Below, piece by piece: positions 34,454 to 42,435 of a DNA stretch of 64,000 nucleotides. The stretch is from positions 992,001-1,056,000 of the forward strand of contig OY760498.1 in the NCBI GenBank assembly GCA_963663675.1, written 5' to 3'. How positions within the stretch are numbered: the stretch's first letter is position 1; each line of letters starts with the position of its first letter. This DNA comes from CAINVV01 sp963663675. GTDB lineage: Bacteria > Bacteroidota > Bacteroidia > Bacteroidales > Prolixibacteraceae. The position numbers and the translations under genes were made by a program. The notes beneath the pieces are model-generated. The model did no database searches and was not told where the DNA came from. It worked only from the letters and a program-made list of their open reading frames with translations.

Positions 34454-34519
34454 TTTTTCGAATATAAACCCTCAAGGTTATGGGAACCTTGAGGGTTTAT
34501 ATTCGAAAAATCAGGATTT
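34445..34519. terminator. 35-bp perfect inverted repeat, bidirectional terminator
   Basis: Positions 34445-34479 and 34485-34519 are exact reverse complements with a 5-nt loop ATGGG. The stem includes CCCTCAAGGTT/AACCTTGAGGG next to the loop. On each strand the hairpin contains TTTTTCG after AAATCCTGA. It contains the stop codons of both convergent genes (34451-34453 plus, 34511-34513 minus), so both proteins end in Lys-Ser. Function as a terminator for both genes is inferred; such a long perfect palindrome could also form a cruciform. Confidence 0.88.
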
Positions 34520-35278
34520 ATTTCTTCTCCGGAATTCGGCGCAGATAATTGAAGCAGAGACTGCTACATTCAAAGATTCAAGCTCTTTTTTACCGGCGGG
34601 GTAGGGTGGGATAGAAATTCTCCTTGTTAAATACTCTTCCAGGTCGGCAGAAATTCCTTTTCCTTCGCTACCCATTACAATAAGTGCCTGAGATGCAAGA
34701 TCGGATTCAAAGATATTTTCTCCATCCATGAAAGTGCCAAATACAGGAATGCCCATACCGACTGCTTTTTTTAATAGTTCAGGGAGGTCCTGATAATGAG
34801 CCTGTACCCGAGCCAGTGCGCCCATGGACGCCTGCACGGATTTCGGATTAAAGATATCTGCACAATCCGGGGAGCAAAAAACATTTGTGATCCCAAACCA
34901 GTCGGCTGTTCTGATTATGGTTCCAAAATTCCCGGGATCCTGGATGTGATCCAGAACGAGGCTGAGACTCTGAAACAAACTTTCAGATACTGGCGCAACA
35001 TTGGGAATTTTAAAGACGGCGAGTACGGATGACGGGTTTTTGAAGGCTGAAATTCGCTCCATTTCTTTGTCACTTAGTCTGATAGTATTGACAGGAACCT
35101 TTTTCTCATTAGCAGCCGACAGCTCTCTTCCGGTAAGGTACAATTCCACCATTTTCAATGAGGTACGCAACAGATCAAACACAAGTTTCTCTCCCTCTGC
35201 AACGAACAAACCTGACTTATCCCGCTCTTTCTTGTCAGACAAGGAACGAATCTGTTCAATTTTCTGTTTTGAGATCAT
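34511..35278 (-). CDS. SpoU/TrmH-family RNA 2'-O-methyltransferase
   Basis: A 255-residue SPOUT-class methyltransferase that uses SAM to methylate ribose 2'-OH in rRNA or tRNA. An N-terminal substrate-binding domain (residues 1-100, KSGLFVAEGEKLVFDLL) precedes the SPOUT domain. Motif 1 is HIQDPGNFGTIIRTADWFG, motif 2 VMGSEGKGIS and motif 3 SLNVAVSASI. These assign it to the RlmB/TrmH group, but the modified nucleotide cannot be told. It is divergent from the Omp85 lipoprotein gene. Confidence 0.9.
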   Translation of the reverse strand: MISKQKIEQIRSLSDKKERDKSGLFVAEGEKLVFDLLRTSLKMVELYLTGRELSAANEKKVPVNTIRLSDKEMERISAFKNPSSVLAVFKIPNVAPVSESLFQSLSLVLDHIQDPGNFGTIIRTADWFGITNVFCSPDCADIFNPKSVQASMGALARVQAHYQDLPELLKKAVGMGIPVFGTFMDGENIFESDLASQALIVMGSEGKGISADLEEYLTRRISIPPYPAGKKELESLNVAVSASIICAEFRRRNKS

Positions 35279-35337
35279 CCGTATTGCCGGTAAATAGTTT
35301 ATTCAAAAATAATCCATTTTTAATTAGCTGGGTTGAT

Positions 35338-35345
35338 TATCTTTG
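35338..35345 (+). promoter_or_regulatory. Candidate -7 element for the Omp85 lipoprotein gene
   Basis: TATCTTTG matches TAnnTTTG 11 nt before the ATG at 35356. It helps select that start over open codons further upstream. The -33 region is weak. Confidence 0.45.
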
Positions 35346-35355
35346 TTTTAGTTTA

Positions 35356-37698
35356 ATGATGGACAGATTGAAGCTTGTAATTTTAAATAGGCGTCTTACA
35401 GCAGGAGTTGTCCTGTTTTCTTTTTTGGTGGCAGGATGTCAGACAAATAAGTATGTGCCTGAAAATGAATACCTGCTTTCAAAGGTCAATATAGAAATTG
35501 ATAAGAAAACAATAGATAAAAATGAACTGAAGAGCTACCAGAAACAGAAACCTAATACAAAGATTTTTGGTTTCTGGAGGTTTCATCTCGGCCTGTACAA
35601 TCTTTCCAGCAAGAAAAAGGAAAATAACTGGCTCAAAAGAATAGGCGAAGCTCCCGTGATTTATGACCCTTTTCTGACAGTTAAGACCAATGAGGAATTC
35701 AGGCGATTTCTTCAGAATAGAGGATACTACAATGCTATAATCAGGGACAGCGCAATTTTACGATCCAATGGAAAGGCAGAAGTAAATTACTATATTACCA
35801 CAAACCAGCCATATAAGATCAGGACTTATCAAACAGATATCAGGGATGATTCATTACGGAATGTATTGAAAAATTCTGAAAATGAAGGTTTTATAAAGCC
35901 AAATTCCCTTTTCGATTCAGATCGGCTAGGCAGTGAGAGTCAGAGGTTATTGAGAAAACTGCAAAACGAAGGCTACTTTAAATCAACCAAGAATATATTC
36001 TACTATGAAGCTGACTCATTAAACAAAGAGCATGGTGTTGATCTGAAACTTGTTGTAGAAAAAGAATCCTTCAATGATTCCCTGAATCAGGTCGCCAAAA
36101 GAAATCATCAGAAATATACTTACAGAAATTTTTATTACACAAATGAAAAAGATCTTCAGAGTGCGCTATTGACCTCCAATGGCAGTAATGAAGATACGAT
36201 GAGTGATACTTTGAAAATTGGCAATCATTTTTTTATATACAAGGACAAAAGAAGGCTTAAGCCATATCTGCTGATGAACGCCAATCATCTGGCAGACAAG
36301 GGGTACTATAGTATTGACATGGTCGACCGGACTTACAATGAATTTTTTGCCTCCAGGCTGTTTAAACTCATCAACATACGTTTTACTGAGACTGCGCAAA
36401 AGGATTCATTGGGAAATCCGACACTTGATTGTTATATTCAGCTAACCCCGAGCATGAGTCAGTCTTACAGTGCAAGTATCGAAGGGACCAATTCACTTGG
36501 AAATTTTGGCATTGCGGGTAATCTTGGATATCAGCATAAAAACCTCTTCAGGGGAGGAGAAATCTTTGACCTCATGTTTCTGGCAGGCAGGCAGAAGCAC
36601 AGTTACGGGACACAAGATTCGACCACTACTTTTTATTCAAGCGAAACCGGGGTTGATGCAAAAATTACTGTTCCAAAATTCATGGCGCCGAATTTGAATA
36701 TCGATTTTTTCAAATACTCAACTCCCCAGACGTTTTTTAATACTTCCTACAATTTTCAGAATACTCCTGATTATACCAGAACCATCGCACGTACTGCATT
36801 TGGTTATCAATGGAAATCATCAAATTTCACGACTCACAGAGTGAATTTGCTGGATCTTAACCTGGTGAAAATGTTTGCCCTGGACTCAGCATTCCTGGCC
36901 AAAATTGAGAATTTATATATAAAAAGTTCTTACGTCGATCACTCAATATCCTCCTTTAATTATTCTTATACCTATAGCACGCAGACACAGAAGAAAACTG
37001 ATTACCTGGTAATCAAATCGAATTTTGAAACTGCCGGCAATGTTCTTTACGGTTTTAACAAGATATTCAACAGACCCGCATACACTTCTGAAGACGGAAA
37101 GTTAAACCAGTATTATTTTCTGAATACTCCATTTGCCCAGTACTTTAAAATGGACTTTGAATACAGGCGAGGTTGGATAGAGGGGATGTACAATGCTTTT
37201 GCTGTCAGAGCCTATGGAGGCGTTGCATTTGCCTACGGGAACTCGGACCAGATGCCTTTTGAACGAAAATATTTTTCAGGCGGAGCGAATGGTATCAGGG
37301 CATGGCCGATCAGGACACTCGGTCCGGGCTCATATGTGTCAAACCCAACAGAATTTCCCAACCAGTCGGGCGACATAAAACTGGAGGTAAATGCAGAATA
37401 CCGGTTTAAACTGGTCGGTTCATTTGAGGGGGCCCTATTTGTCGATATGGGAAATATATGGTCGGTCAGGGACAACCGCCCTGGCACGGAATTCAAGCTG
37501 AACAGCTTTTTCAAGGAGGTGGCTATTGGTTCAGGATTAGGAATGAGATATGATTTTTCGTACGTTATCCTGAGACTGGATTTTGGACTTAAGATGCACA
37601 ATCCTGCCCTCACCGAAGGTTACAGGTGGATACCTCCTTCAAATTATTTTGACAAGGGAAACATTAACTTCGTCTTTGCTATCGGTTATCCTTTCTAG
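35356..37698 (+). CDS. BamA/TamA-family outer-membrane protein with lipoprotein signal
   Basis: A 780-residue Omp85 superfamily protein, which inserts or transports proteins or lipids at the outer membrane. The N-terminus has a basic stretch, a hydrophobic core and a lipobox FLVAGC, so Cys28 should be lipidated. POTRA-like repeats occupy about residues 40-380 and the 16-strand barrel about 400-780, with the diagnostic late motif YFSGGANGIRAWPIRTLGPG and the C-terminal FVFAIGYPF. Starting at 35356 removes 66 upstream codons that overlap the divergent gene's promoter and coding region and places the lipobox at the usual distance. Whether it acts in BAM or as a TamA-like factor is not clear. Confidence 0.87.
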   Translation: MMDRLKLVILNRRLTAGVVLFSFLVAGCQTNKYVPENEYLLSKVNIEIDKKTIDKNELKSYQKQKPNTKIFGFWRFHLGLYNLSSKKKENNWLKRIGEAPVIYDPFLTVKTNEEFRRFLQNRGYYNAIIRDSAILRSNGKAEVNYYITTNQPYKIRTYQTDIRDDSLRNVLKNSENEGFIKPNSLFDSDRLGSESQRLLRKLQNEGYFKSTKNIFYYEADSLNKEHGVDLKLVVEKESFNDSLNQVAKRNHQKYTYRNFYYTNEKDLQSALLTSNGSNEDTMSDTLKIGNHFFIYKDKRRLKPYLLMNANHLADKGYYSIDMVDRTYNEFFASRLFKLINIRFTETAQKDSLGNPTLDCYIQLTPSMSQSYSASIEGTNSLGNFGIAGNLGYQHKNLFRGGEIFDLMFLAGRQKHSYGTQDSTTTFYSSETGVDAKITVPKFMAPNLNIDFFKYSTPQTFFNTSYNFQNTPDYTRTIARTAFGYQWKSSNFTTHRVNLLDLNLVKMFALDSAFLAKIENLYIKSSYVDHSISSFNYSYTYSTQTQKKTDYLVIKSNFETAGNVLYGFNKIFNRPAYTSEDGKLNQYYFLNTPFAQYFKMDFEYRRGWIEGMYNAFAVRAYGGVAFAYGNSDQMPFERKYFSGGANGIRAWPIRTLGPGSYVSNPTEFPNQSGDIKLEVNAEYRFKLVGSFEGALFVDMGNIWSVRDNRPGTEFKLNSFFKEVAIGSGLGMRYDFSYVILRLDFGLKMHNPALTEGYRWIPPSNYFDKGNINFVFAIGYPF

Positions 37699-37764
37699 TC
37701 CATCTCCATCAATTCGTTTTTCTCCGGGAATCGGGGTAACTTATGTCTGAAAAATTTATTATCC

Positions 37765-38700
37765 ATGATTTTCAGACAAATTCGCGAATATTTTTTATTT
37801 ACACGCAGGGAAAGAAACGGCTTGCTGGTACTGGTTTTTATCCTGCTGGCTACAGTTTGCATAGATTATTTGATTCCGCACATGGTACCTGAAAAAGACA
37901 GTGATGTATCAGAATTGAAAGCGGAAGCAGAGAAATATTATGCCGGAAATACTCCTGGTAATGAACTGAATGGCAATCCAGTCAAAGGAATCTTTGATCC
38001 AAACCATATTACCCGGGAAGATCTGATAAAACTGGGTGTTCCGGCAGGTTTGGCCGGGAACTGGATCAAGTATCTTCAAAAAGGCGGAAAATTCTATAGG
38101 AAGGAAGATATAAGTAAATTGTACGGTATGACAGATGACCTATATGAAAAACTTAAGGTCCGGTTGGTTGTCCCTTTGCAAGCCAGGCCGCCAGGGATTA
38201 AAACCGGGAATTCACCTTCCAATGCAAAAGTATTGACAGTCAGTGGACGGAAGGATACCATGATGAATTCGGTCAGACTGATAAAAAGGGCGGTTGTAAT
38301 GGTCGAAATCAACAAGGCTGATTCAGCGCAGCTCGAATCACTTCCCGGCATAGGCCCTGTCCTGGCTTCCAGGATACTCAAGTACAGGAACCTGATCGGA
38401 GGTTTTTATTCTGTGTCACAATTGAGGGATATCTATGGAATGACGGAAGAGTTATGGCAGAAGTCTTCACGTGGGATGTGTGTCGATTCCTTGACAGTGA
38501 AAAAACTGGAAGTTAATTTTTTGTCATTGTCCGAATTGGGCAGGCATCCCTATATCGGGTTCAGGACAGCAAGAAAAATTGTAAATAAACGTGATTCATC
38601 AGGGAAGTTCAACAGGAAGGAAGAGCTTAATGCTATTTTTTCAGCAGATTCATTGCGTCGCATTCTGCCTTATATTGCAATAGCAGATACTAAATTTTGA
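37765..38700 (+). CDS. Membrane-anchored helix-hairpin-helix protein (ComEA-like)
   Basis: A 311-residue protein with one N-terminal membrane segment (GLLVLVFILLATVCIDYL, residues 19-36) and three helix-hairpin-helix units. These lie at about 80-130 (LGVPAGLAGNWIKYLQKGG), 186-235 (INKADSAQLESLPGIGPVLA, the canonical ComEA-like INxA motif) and 255-305 (LGRHPYIGFRTARKIVNKRD). The fold binds DNA non-specifically in ComEA, a competence protein. Here the location would be the periplasmic side of the inner membrane. A role in DNA uptake is possible but not shown; this type is widespread in Bacteroidota. Confidence 0.8.
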   Translation: MIFRQIREYFLFTRRERNGLLVLVFILLATVCIDYLIPHMVPEKDSDVSELKAEAEKYYAGNTPGNELNGNPVKGIFDPNHITREDLIKLGVPAGLAGNWIKYLQKGGKFYRKEDISKLYGMTDDLYEKLKVRLVVPLQARPPGIKTGNSPSNAKVLTVSGRKDTMMNSVRLIKRAVVMVEINKADSAQLESLPGIGPVLASRILKYRNLIGGFYSVSQLRDIYGMTEELWQKSSRGMCVDSLTVKKLEVNFLSLSELGRHPYIGFRTARKIVNKRDSSGKFNRKEELNAIFSADSLRRILPYIAIADTKF

Positions 38701-38736
38701 TATTTTTCTCTTTTTTGAGAATTTTATTAAGAAATC

Positions 38737-38767
38737 TTGCATGTATTGCATAATATTTCTAATTTTG
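38737..38767 (+). promoter_or_regulatory. Promoter of rpsU
   Basis: TTG (38737-38739), a 20-nt spacer and TAATTTTG (38760-38767) match the Bacteroidota form. The rpsU ATG follows 40 nt later. Confidence 0.65.
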
Positions 38768-38807
38768 CGATCCGAAAAGACAAAGAACAAAGTAAAAAAG
38801 TTAACGT

Positions 38808-39002
38808 ATGATTGTTATTCCTATTAAAGACGGCGAGAACATTGAAAGAGCACTGAAACGTTTCAAAAGAAAGTTTGAAAAAACTGGTGCAGTGAAAGAA
38901 CTTCGTGGCCGTCAAGCCTTTGAAAAACCTTCGATTACTCGTCGTACAGAGATTAAGAAGGCTATTTACATTGAGCAATTACAGCGTTCAGAAGATAATT
39001 GA
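38808..39002 (+). CDS. rpsU: 30S ribosomal protein S21
   Basis: S21 is a small, basic protein near the anti-Shine-Dalgarno end of 16S rRNA. The 64-residue product MIVIPIKDGENIERALKRFK, with the following RKFEKTGAVKELRGRQAF, matches the family over its length. In Bacteroidota, which rarely use Shine-Dalgarno pairing, S21 helps to occlude the 16S tail, a family-level fact rather than something visible here. It precedes xerC and hpf. Confidence 0.96.
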   Translation: MIVIPIKDGENIERALKRFKRKFEKTGAVKELRGRQAFEKPSITRRTEIKKAIYIEQLQRSEDN

Positions 39003-39073
39003 GATTTTAGCTCATAAAATTGCATTTTGAAGGAAAAAGTAGTAAATTCCTTCCGATTTCAATTTTCGTTTGA

Positions 39074-39958
39074 ATGCAACACTTCGAACAATTTCTTGGT
39101 TTCATAAAATATGAAAAGCGGTATTCCGGACATACGGTGACTGCTTATGAGAAGGACCTCGACCAATTCATCCAGTTTGGTAATGATATGGTTGGGGATT
39201 TTTCTTTGGTAGAGGTTGATCATCATCTTATAAGACAGTGGGTCATTTCGCTCATGGACCAGGGGATGACAGCAGTAAGTGTAAAACGCAAAATTTCGAC
39301 TTTGCGATCCCTTTACAAGTATTTGTTGCGGGAGGGATTAATGAATAAAAATCCGACCGATCTGGTAATGATGCCGAAAAGCGGAAAAAAATTACCCCAG
39401 TTTGTTCAGGAGAATGAGATGAACAGGCTATTGGATACCTCTGTTTTCCCGGAAGATTTTACGGGATTAAGGGATAAAGCAGTTCTTTCGCTATTTTATG
39501 GTACAGGAATGCGGCTTTCCGAATTGATGGGTATCAGGATGGCAGATCTGCATCTGAAGGAGCGGGTCGTAAAAGTACTGGGAAAACGGAACAAGGAGCG
39601 CCTGATTCCGTATCCTTCAGAAATAAGCAATGATCTTACCAGGTATCTGGAAGTCCGGAATAATCTTTTCGGCAATTCAAACAATCATCTTTTTGTTACG
39701 GACAAAGGGGAGCAGGCATATGAAAAGCTCCTGTACAGGATTGTTAGAAAATACCTGAGTCTTGTCACAACGATGGAAAAACGCAGTCCGCATGTACTCC
39801 GGCACAGTTATGCGACACATCTTTTAAATCGTGGGGCAGACCTAAATGCGATCAAAGAACTTTTGGGGCATGCAAGCCTTGCCGCAACGCAGGTTTATAC
39901 ACATACCTCATTTGAAAAGTTGAAGACTATATACAACCAGGCTCATCCAAGAGCTTAA
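39074..39958 (+). CDS. xerC: Tyrosine recombinase XerC/XerD-like
   Basis: Site-specific recombinase that resolves chromosome dimers at dif. The 294-residue protein has a SAM-like N-terminal core-binding domain (1-95) and a catalytic domain with all six active-site positions: Arg147, Lys171, His240, Arg243, His266 and the nucleophile Tyr275 (ATQVYTHTS). Its place between rpsU and hpf is conserved in Bacteroidota, so it is a housekeeping Xer protein and not part of an integrated element. Naming it XerC or XerD is a matter of convention here. Confidence 0.93.
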   Translation: MQHFEQFLGFIKYEKRYSGHTVTAYEKDLDQFIQFGNDMVGDFSLVEVDHHLIRQWVISLMDQGMTAVSVKRKISTLRSLYKYLLREGLMNKNPTDLVMMPKSGKKLPQFVQENEMNRLLDTSVFPEDFTGLRDKAVLSLFYGTGMRLSELMGIRMADLHLKERVVKVLGKRNKERLIPYPSEISNDLTRYLEVRNNLFGNSNNHLFVTDKGEQAYEKLLYRIVRKYLSLVTTMEKRSPHVLRHSYATHLLNRGADLNAIKELLGHASLAATQVYTHTSFEKLKTIYNQAHPRA

Positions 39959-39976
39959 ATTAGAGGAGGAACAATT

Positions 39977-40279
39977 ATGGACGTAAAAGTACAAACGGTT
40001 CATTTTAAAGCCGACCAGAAGCTGATCGACTTTTGTGAAAAACGGTTAAACAAACTGGATCAATTTTTTGACAGTGTCATCGGAGCTGAAGTCATGCTTA
40101 AGCTTGAGAAGGACGAAGATCGTGAAAATAAGGTCAGTGAAATAAAGCTTTCTGTTCCCGCCAACGACCCTTTGTTTGCCAAAAAGCAGGCAAAAACTTT
40201 CGAAGAAGCAGTAGATTTGTCGGTAGATGCGTTGAAAAAACAGATTGAAAAATACAAAACTAAAATCAACAACAAATAA
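39977..40279 (+). CDS. hpf: Ribosome hibernation factor HPF/RaiA, short form
   Basis: A 100-residue protein of the HPF/YfiA family that binds the 30S subunit and inactivates ribosomes in stationary phase. The beta-alpha-beta-beta-beta-alpha pattern and segments VQTVHFKADQKLIDFCEKR and DLSVDALKKQIEKYKTKI fit. It lacks the C-terminal dimerisation domain of long HPF, so it is the short type. A GGAGGA-type sequence (AGAGGAGGAAC) precedes the ATG, unusually clear for this phylum. It follows xerC by 18 bases. Confidence 0.93.
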   Translation: MDVKVQTVHFKADQKLIDFCEKRLNKLDQFFDSVIGAEVMLKLEKDEDRENKVSEIKLSVPANDPLFAKKQAKTFEEAVDLSVDALKKQIEKYKTKINNK

Positions 40280-40300
40280 TTTTAAAAAAAGTTAACTGAA

Positions 40301-40333
40301 TTGATTTTAAGAAAAAAAAATAGTTTAAATTTG
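40301..40333 (+). promoter_or_regulatory. Promoter of the tRNA-tuf operon
   Basis: TTG (40301-40303), a 22-nt spacer and TAAATTTG (40326-40333) resemble the Bacteroidota promoter form; the spacer is slightly long. The transcript would start near 40340 and lead into tRNA-Tyr. Confidence 0.55.
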
Positions 40334-40335
40334 CA

Positions 40336-40379
40336 AACCATTTTTGAAGAGTAAAATCGGATAAAATGGTTTTGCTCTT
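40336..40379 (+). other. Two mutually exclusive hairpins in the tRNA operon leader
   Basis: AACCATTTT (40336-40344) pairs with AAAATGGTT (40363-40371), while AAGAGTAAAA (40347-40356) pairs with TTTTGCTCTT (40370-40379). The partners overlap at 40370-40371 and interleave, so only one hairpin can form fully. It may influence processing or early transcription; no function is shown. Confidence 0.35.
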
Positions 40380-40423
40380 TGGAATTGAGAATGTTCTTGT
40401 CGCCAGGGTGCAATCCCGTTAAG

Positions 40424-40509
40424 GGGGAGATACCAAAGCGGCCAACTGGGGCAGACTGTAAATCTGCTGGCGTATGCCTTCGTAGGTTCGAATCCTGCTC
40501 TCCCCACCA
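40424..40509 (+). tRNA. tRNA-Tyr (anticodon GTA)
   Basis: An 86-nt class II tRNA. The acceptor stem GGGGAGA/TCTCCCC is perfect, the anticodon loop is CTGTAAA within the stem GCAGA/TCTGC, anticodon GTA at 40458-40460, followed by a long variable arm and a T arm GTAGG TTCGAAT CCTGC. Discriminator A and an encoded CCA (40507-40509) complete it. First gene of the tRNA-tuf transcript. Confidence 0.97.
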
Positions 40510-40548
40510 TGCACGCGACATAACTCCGGGGCAAAGATGGGCAAATAA

Positions 40549-40624
40549 GCGGGAGTAGCTCAGTTGATAGAGCATTAGCCTTCCAAGCTGAGGGTCGCGG
40601 GTTTGAGTCCCGTCTCCCGCTCCA
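40549..40624 (+). tRNA. tRNA-Gly (anticodon TCC)
   Basis: A 76-nt tRNA with acceptor stem GCGGGAG/CTCCCGC, D arm AGCTCAGTTGATAGAGC, anticodon loop CTTCCAA with anticodon TCC at 40582-40584, T arm CGGGTTTGAGTCCCG, discriminator T and encoded CCA (40622-40624). It lies 39 nt after tRNA-Tyr in the same transcript. Confidence 0.97.
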
Positions 40625-40640
40625 GTTTGCTTAATGTATT

Positions 40641-40695
40641 CTTAGTGAAAGACCACTAAGTGTGGTAGGGTTGTGAGTGATAGTCTCGCAGCCTA
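40641..40695 (+). other. Two tandem hairpins in the tuf leader
   Basis: CTTAGTG/CACTAAG (40641-40660) forms a perfect 7-bp stem with a 6-nt loop. Next, 40666-40677 pairs with 40685-40695 over 11 bp with one bulge and two G-U pairs around a 7-nt loop. They fill the tRNA-Gly to tuf gap, where many relatives carry tRNA-Thr. They may guide tRNA 3' processing or affect tuf expression. Confidence 0.4.
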
Positions 40696-40758
40696 TTGGT
40701 TTAAAAGAGATTAGATGAATTGACATATAAGATTAGAAATTAAACAAAATTATTTATT

Positions 40759-41946
40759 ATGGCTAAAGCACATTATGACAGGTCGAAACCCCATGTGAAC
40801 ATTGGTACTATCGGTCACGTTGACCACGGTAAGACAACTCTTACTGCCGCTATCACAATGGTGTTGGCAAAAAAAGGTCTTTCAGAGATCAAGACTTTTG
40901 ATTCAATTGATAATGCTCCCGAAGAAAAGGAGCGTGGTATTACCATTAATACTGCTCATGTTGAGTATTCAACTGAAAATCGTCACTATGCTCACGTTGA
41001 CTGTCCCGGTCACGCTGACTACGTTAAGAACATGGTAACTGGTGCTGCCCAGATGGATGGTGCTATCATTGTTGTTGCTGCAACTGACGGTCCAATGCCT
41101 CAGACCCGCGAGCACATCCTGCTTGCACGTCAGGTGAACGTTCCCCGCCTTGTTGTTTTCATGAACAAGGTTGACATGGTTGAGGATCCTGAAATCCTTG
41201 AACTTGTTGAAATGGAAATCCGTGATCTTCTTTCTTTCTATGAATTTGATGGTGACAACACTCCTGTTATCATGGGCTCTGCTCTTGGTGCACTGAATGG
41301 CGAACCTCAATGGGAAGAAAAAGTAATGGAACTGATGGATGCAGTTGATACCTGGATTCCAATCCCACCCCGTGACGTTGACAAACCATTCCTGATGCCG
41401 GTTGAGGACGTATTCTCAATCACAGGCCGTGGTACTGTTGCTACAGGTCGTATTGAAATGGGTAAAATTCATACTGGTGACGAAATCGAATTGATCGGTC
41501 TTGGCGCTGAGAACCGCAAAACAATCTGTACCGGAGTTGAAATGTTCCGTAAAATTCTTGATGACGGACAAGCTGGTGACAACGTAGGTTTGTTGCTTCG
41601 CGGTGTTGACAAGAAAGAGATCAAACGTGGTATGATTCTTGCAAAACCGGGATCAATTACTCCTCACACAACTTTCAAAGCTGAGGTTTATATCCTGAAG
41701 AAAGAAGAAGGTGGACGTCACACTCCATTCCACAACAAATATCGTCCTCAGTTCTATATCCGTACACTGGATATCACTGGTGAGATCAATCTTCCTGAAG
41801 GAACCGAAATGATTCTTCCAGGTGACAATGTTACCATCACTGTTGAGTTGATCTATCCTGTTGCTCTGAACCTTGGTCTTCGTTTCGCTATCCGCGAGGG
41901 TGGCCGTACGGTAGGTGCAGGTCAGGTTACTGAGATCCTGAAATAA
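40759..41946 (+). CDS. tuf: Elongation factor Tu
   Basis: GTPase that delivers aminoacyl-tRNA to the ribosome. The 395-residue protein shows the G motifs GHVDHGKT (19-26), DCPGHADY and NKVD, and the C-terminal domains LMPVEDVFSITGRGTVATGR and PGDNVTITVELIYPVALN. It lies between the tRNAs and secE, the usual Bacteroidota arrangement, and is followed by a strong terminator-like hairpin. Confidence 0.98.
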   Translation: MAKAHYDRSKPHVNIGTIGHVDHGKTTLTAAITMVLAKKGLSEIKTFDSIDNAPEEKERGITINTAHVEYSTENRHYAHVDCPGHADYVKNMVTGAAQMDGAIIVVAATDGPMPQTREHILLARQVNVPRLVVFMNKVDMVEDPEILELVEMEIRDLLSFYEFDGDNTPVIMGSALGALNGEPQWEEKVMELMDAVDTWIPIPPRDVDKPFLMPVEDVFSITGRGTVATGRIEMGKIHTGDEIELIGLGAENRKTICTGVEMFRKILDDGQAGDNVGLLLRGVDKKEIKRGMILAKPGSITPHTTFKAEVYILKKEEGGRHTPFHNKYRPQFYIRTLDITGEINLPEGTEMILPGDNVTITVELIYPVALNLGLRFAIREGGRTVGAGQVTEILK

Positions 41947-41970
41947 TCTGAAGTAAAATACTTCATATAA

Positions 41971-41998
41971 ATAGTCCCGGATTCTTATCCGGGACTAT
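41971..41998 (+). terminator. Hairpin terminator after tuf
   Basis: ATAGTCCCGGAT (41971-41982) and ATCCGGGACTAT (41987-41998) form a perfect 12-bp stem with loop TCTT. The following bases (TACAACGG) are not a T tract, so termination may be partial, or the hairpin may protect the tuf mRNA 3' end. Confidence 0.7.
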
Positions 41999-42002
41999 TA
42001 CA

Positions 42003-42050
42003 ACGGATAGCTTGTCGGAAGCATAGGTAAGTTCGACTCTTCCTGTCCGT
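42003..42050 (+). pseudogene. tRNA-like remnant lacking an anticodon arm
   Basis: A 48-nt sequence with tRNA geometry but no anticodon arm. ACGGATA (42003-42009) pairs with TGTCCGT (42044-42050) over seven positions including one T-G. GCTT/AAGC (42010-42022) forms a D-like stem. GTAAG TTCGACT CTTCC (42027-42043) forms a T arm with four of five pairs that abuts the 3' acceptor strand, as in real tRNAs. Only ATAG links D and T arms, and no CCA follows. It sits between tuf and secE, a place where relatives usually have tRNA-Trp, so I infer a decayed tRNA gene. Confidence 0.55.
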
Positions 42051-42222
42051 CTAAATTTGTTCGCATCAATTTCAAGTAAAGCATTCCTGACTCAAAATTC
42101 AGATAATGAGTGATGTTAAGGATGTATAGAGAAACCGGTGAGATAATGAATTTTAACAGATGATAGAAGTCCGGTAAAACGGACGATTGTATCTGACCAT
42201 TAAAAAAACAAATAAATAACAG

Positions 42223-42414
42223 ATGAAATTGACGAATTATTTCACTGAATCCTACACCGAACTAGTTCAGAAGGTCTCATGGCCGACATGGAGCGAGTTA
42301 CGTGGTAGTGCTATTGTTGTATTAGTTGCTTCCCTTATAATCGCACTGTTGATTTTCGGTATTGACGTCACTTTCAGAGGCGTTATGAAAGTCGTTTACA
42401 GTTTTTTCTATTAA
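42223..42414 (+). CDS. secE: Preprotein translocase subunit SecE
   Basis: A 63-residue single-span SecE, which clamps the SecY channel. The conserved ELVQKVSWPTWSEL (residues 11-24) is the cytosolic amphipathic helix, followed by one membrane helix at about 28-48 (GSAIVVLVASLIIALLIFGI). This is the short single-span form found in most bacteria. It precedes nusG by 21 bases. Confidence 0.95.
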   Translation: MKLTNYFTESYTELVQKVSWPTWSELRGSAIVVLVASLIIALLIFGIDVTFRGVMKVVYSFFY

Positions 42415-42435
42415 TTTTTCCTGGAGAGATCCCTA

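Noticed and set aside
39074..39958. Tyrosine recombinase as sign of a mobile element
   Set aside because: It is the housekeeping Xer gene in a conserved setting (rpsU-xerC-hpf) with no attachment-site repeats or phage genes nearby.
40336..40379. H-type pseudoknot in the tRNA operon leader
   Set aside because: The two stems interleave, but the linker that would have to span stem 1 has zero nucleotides, so the folds are more likely alternatives.
40621..40758. Possible tRNA-Thr between tRNA-Gly and tuf, as in relatives
   Set aside because: No acceptor/T-arm combination can be built; only two simple hairpins are present.
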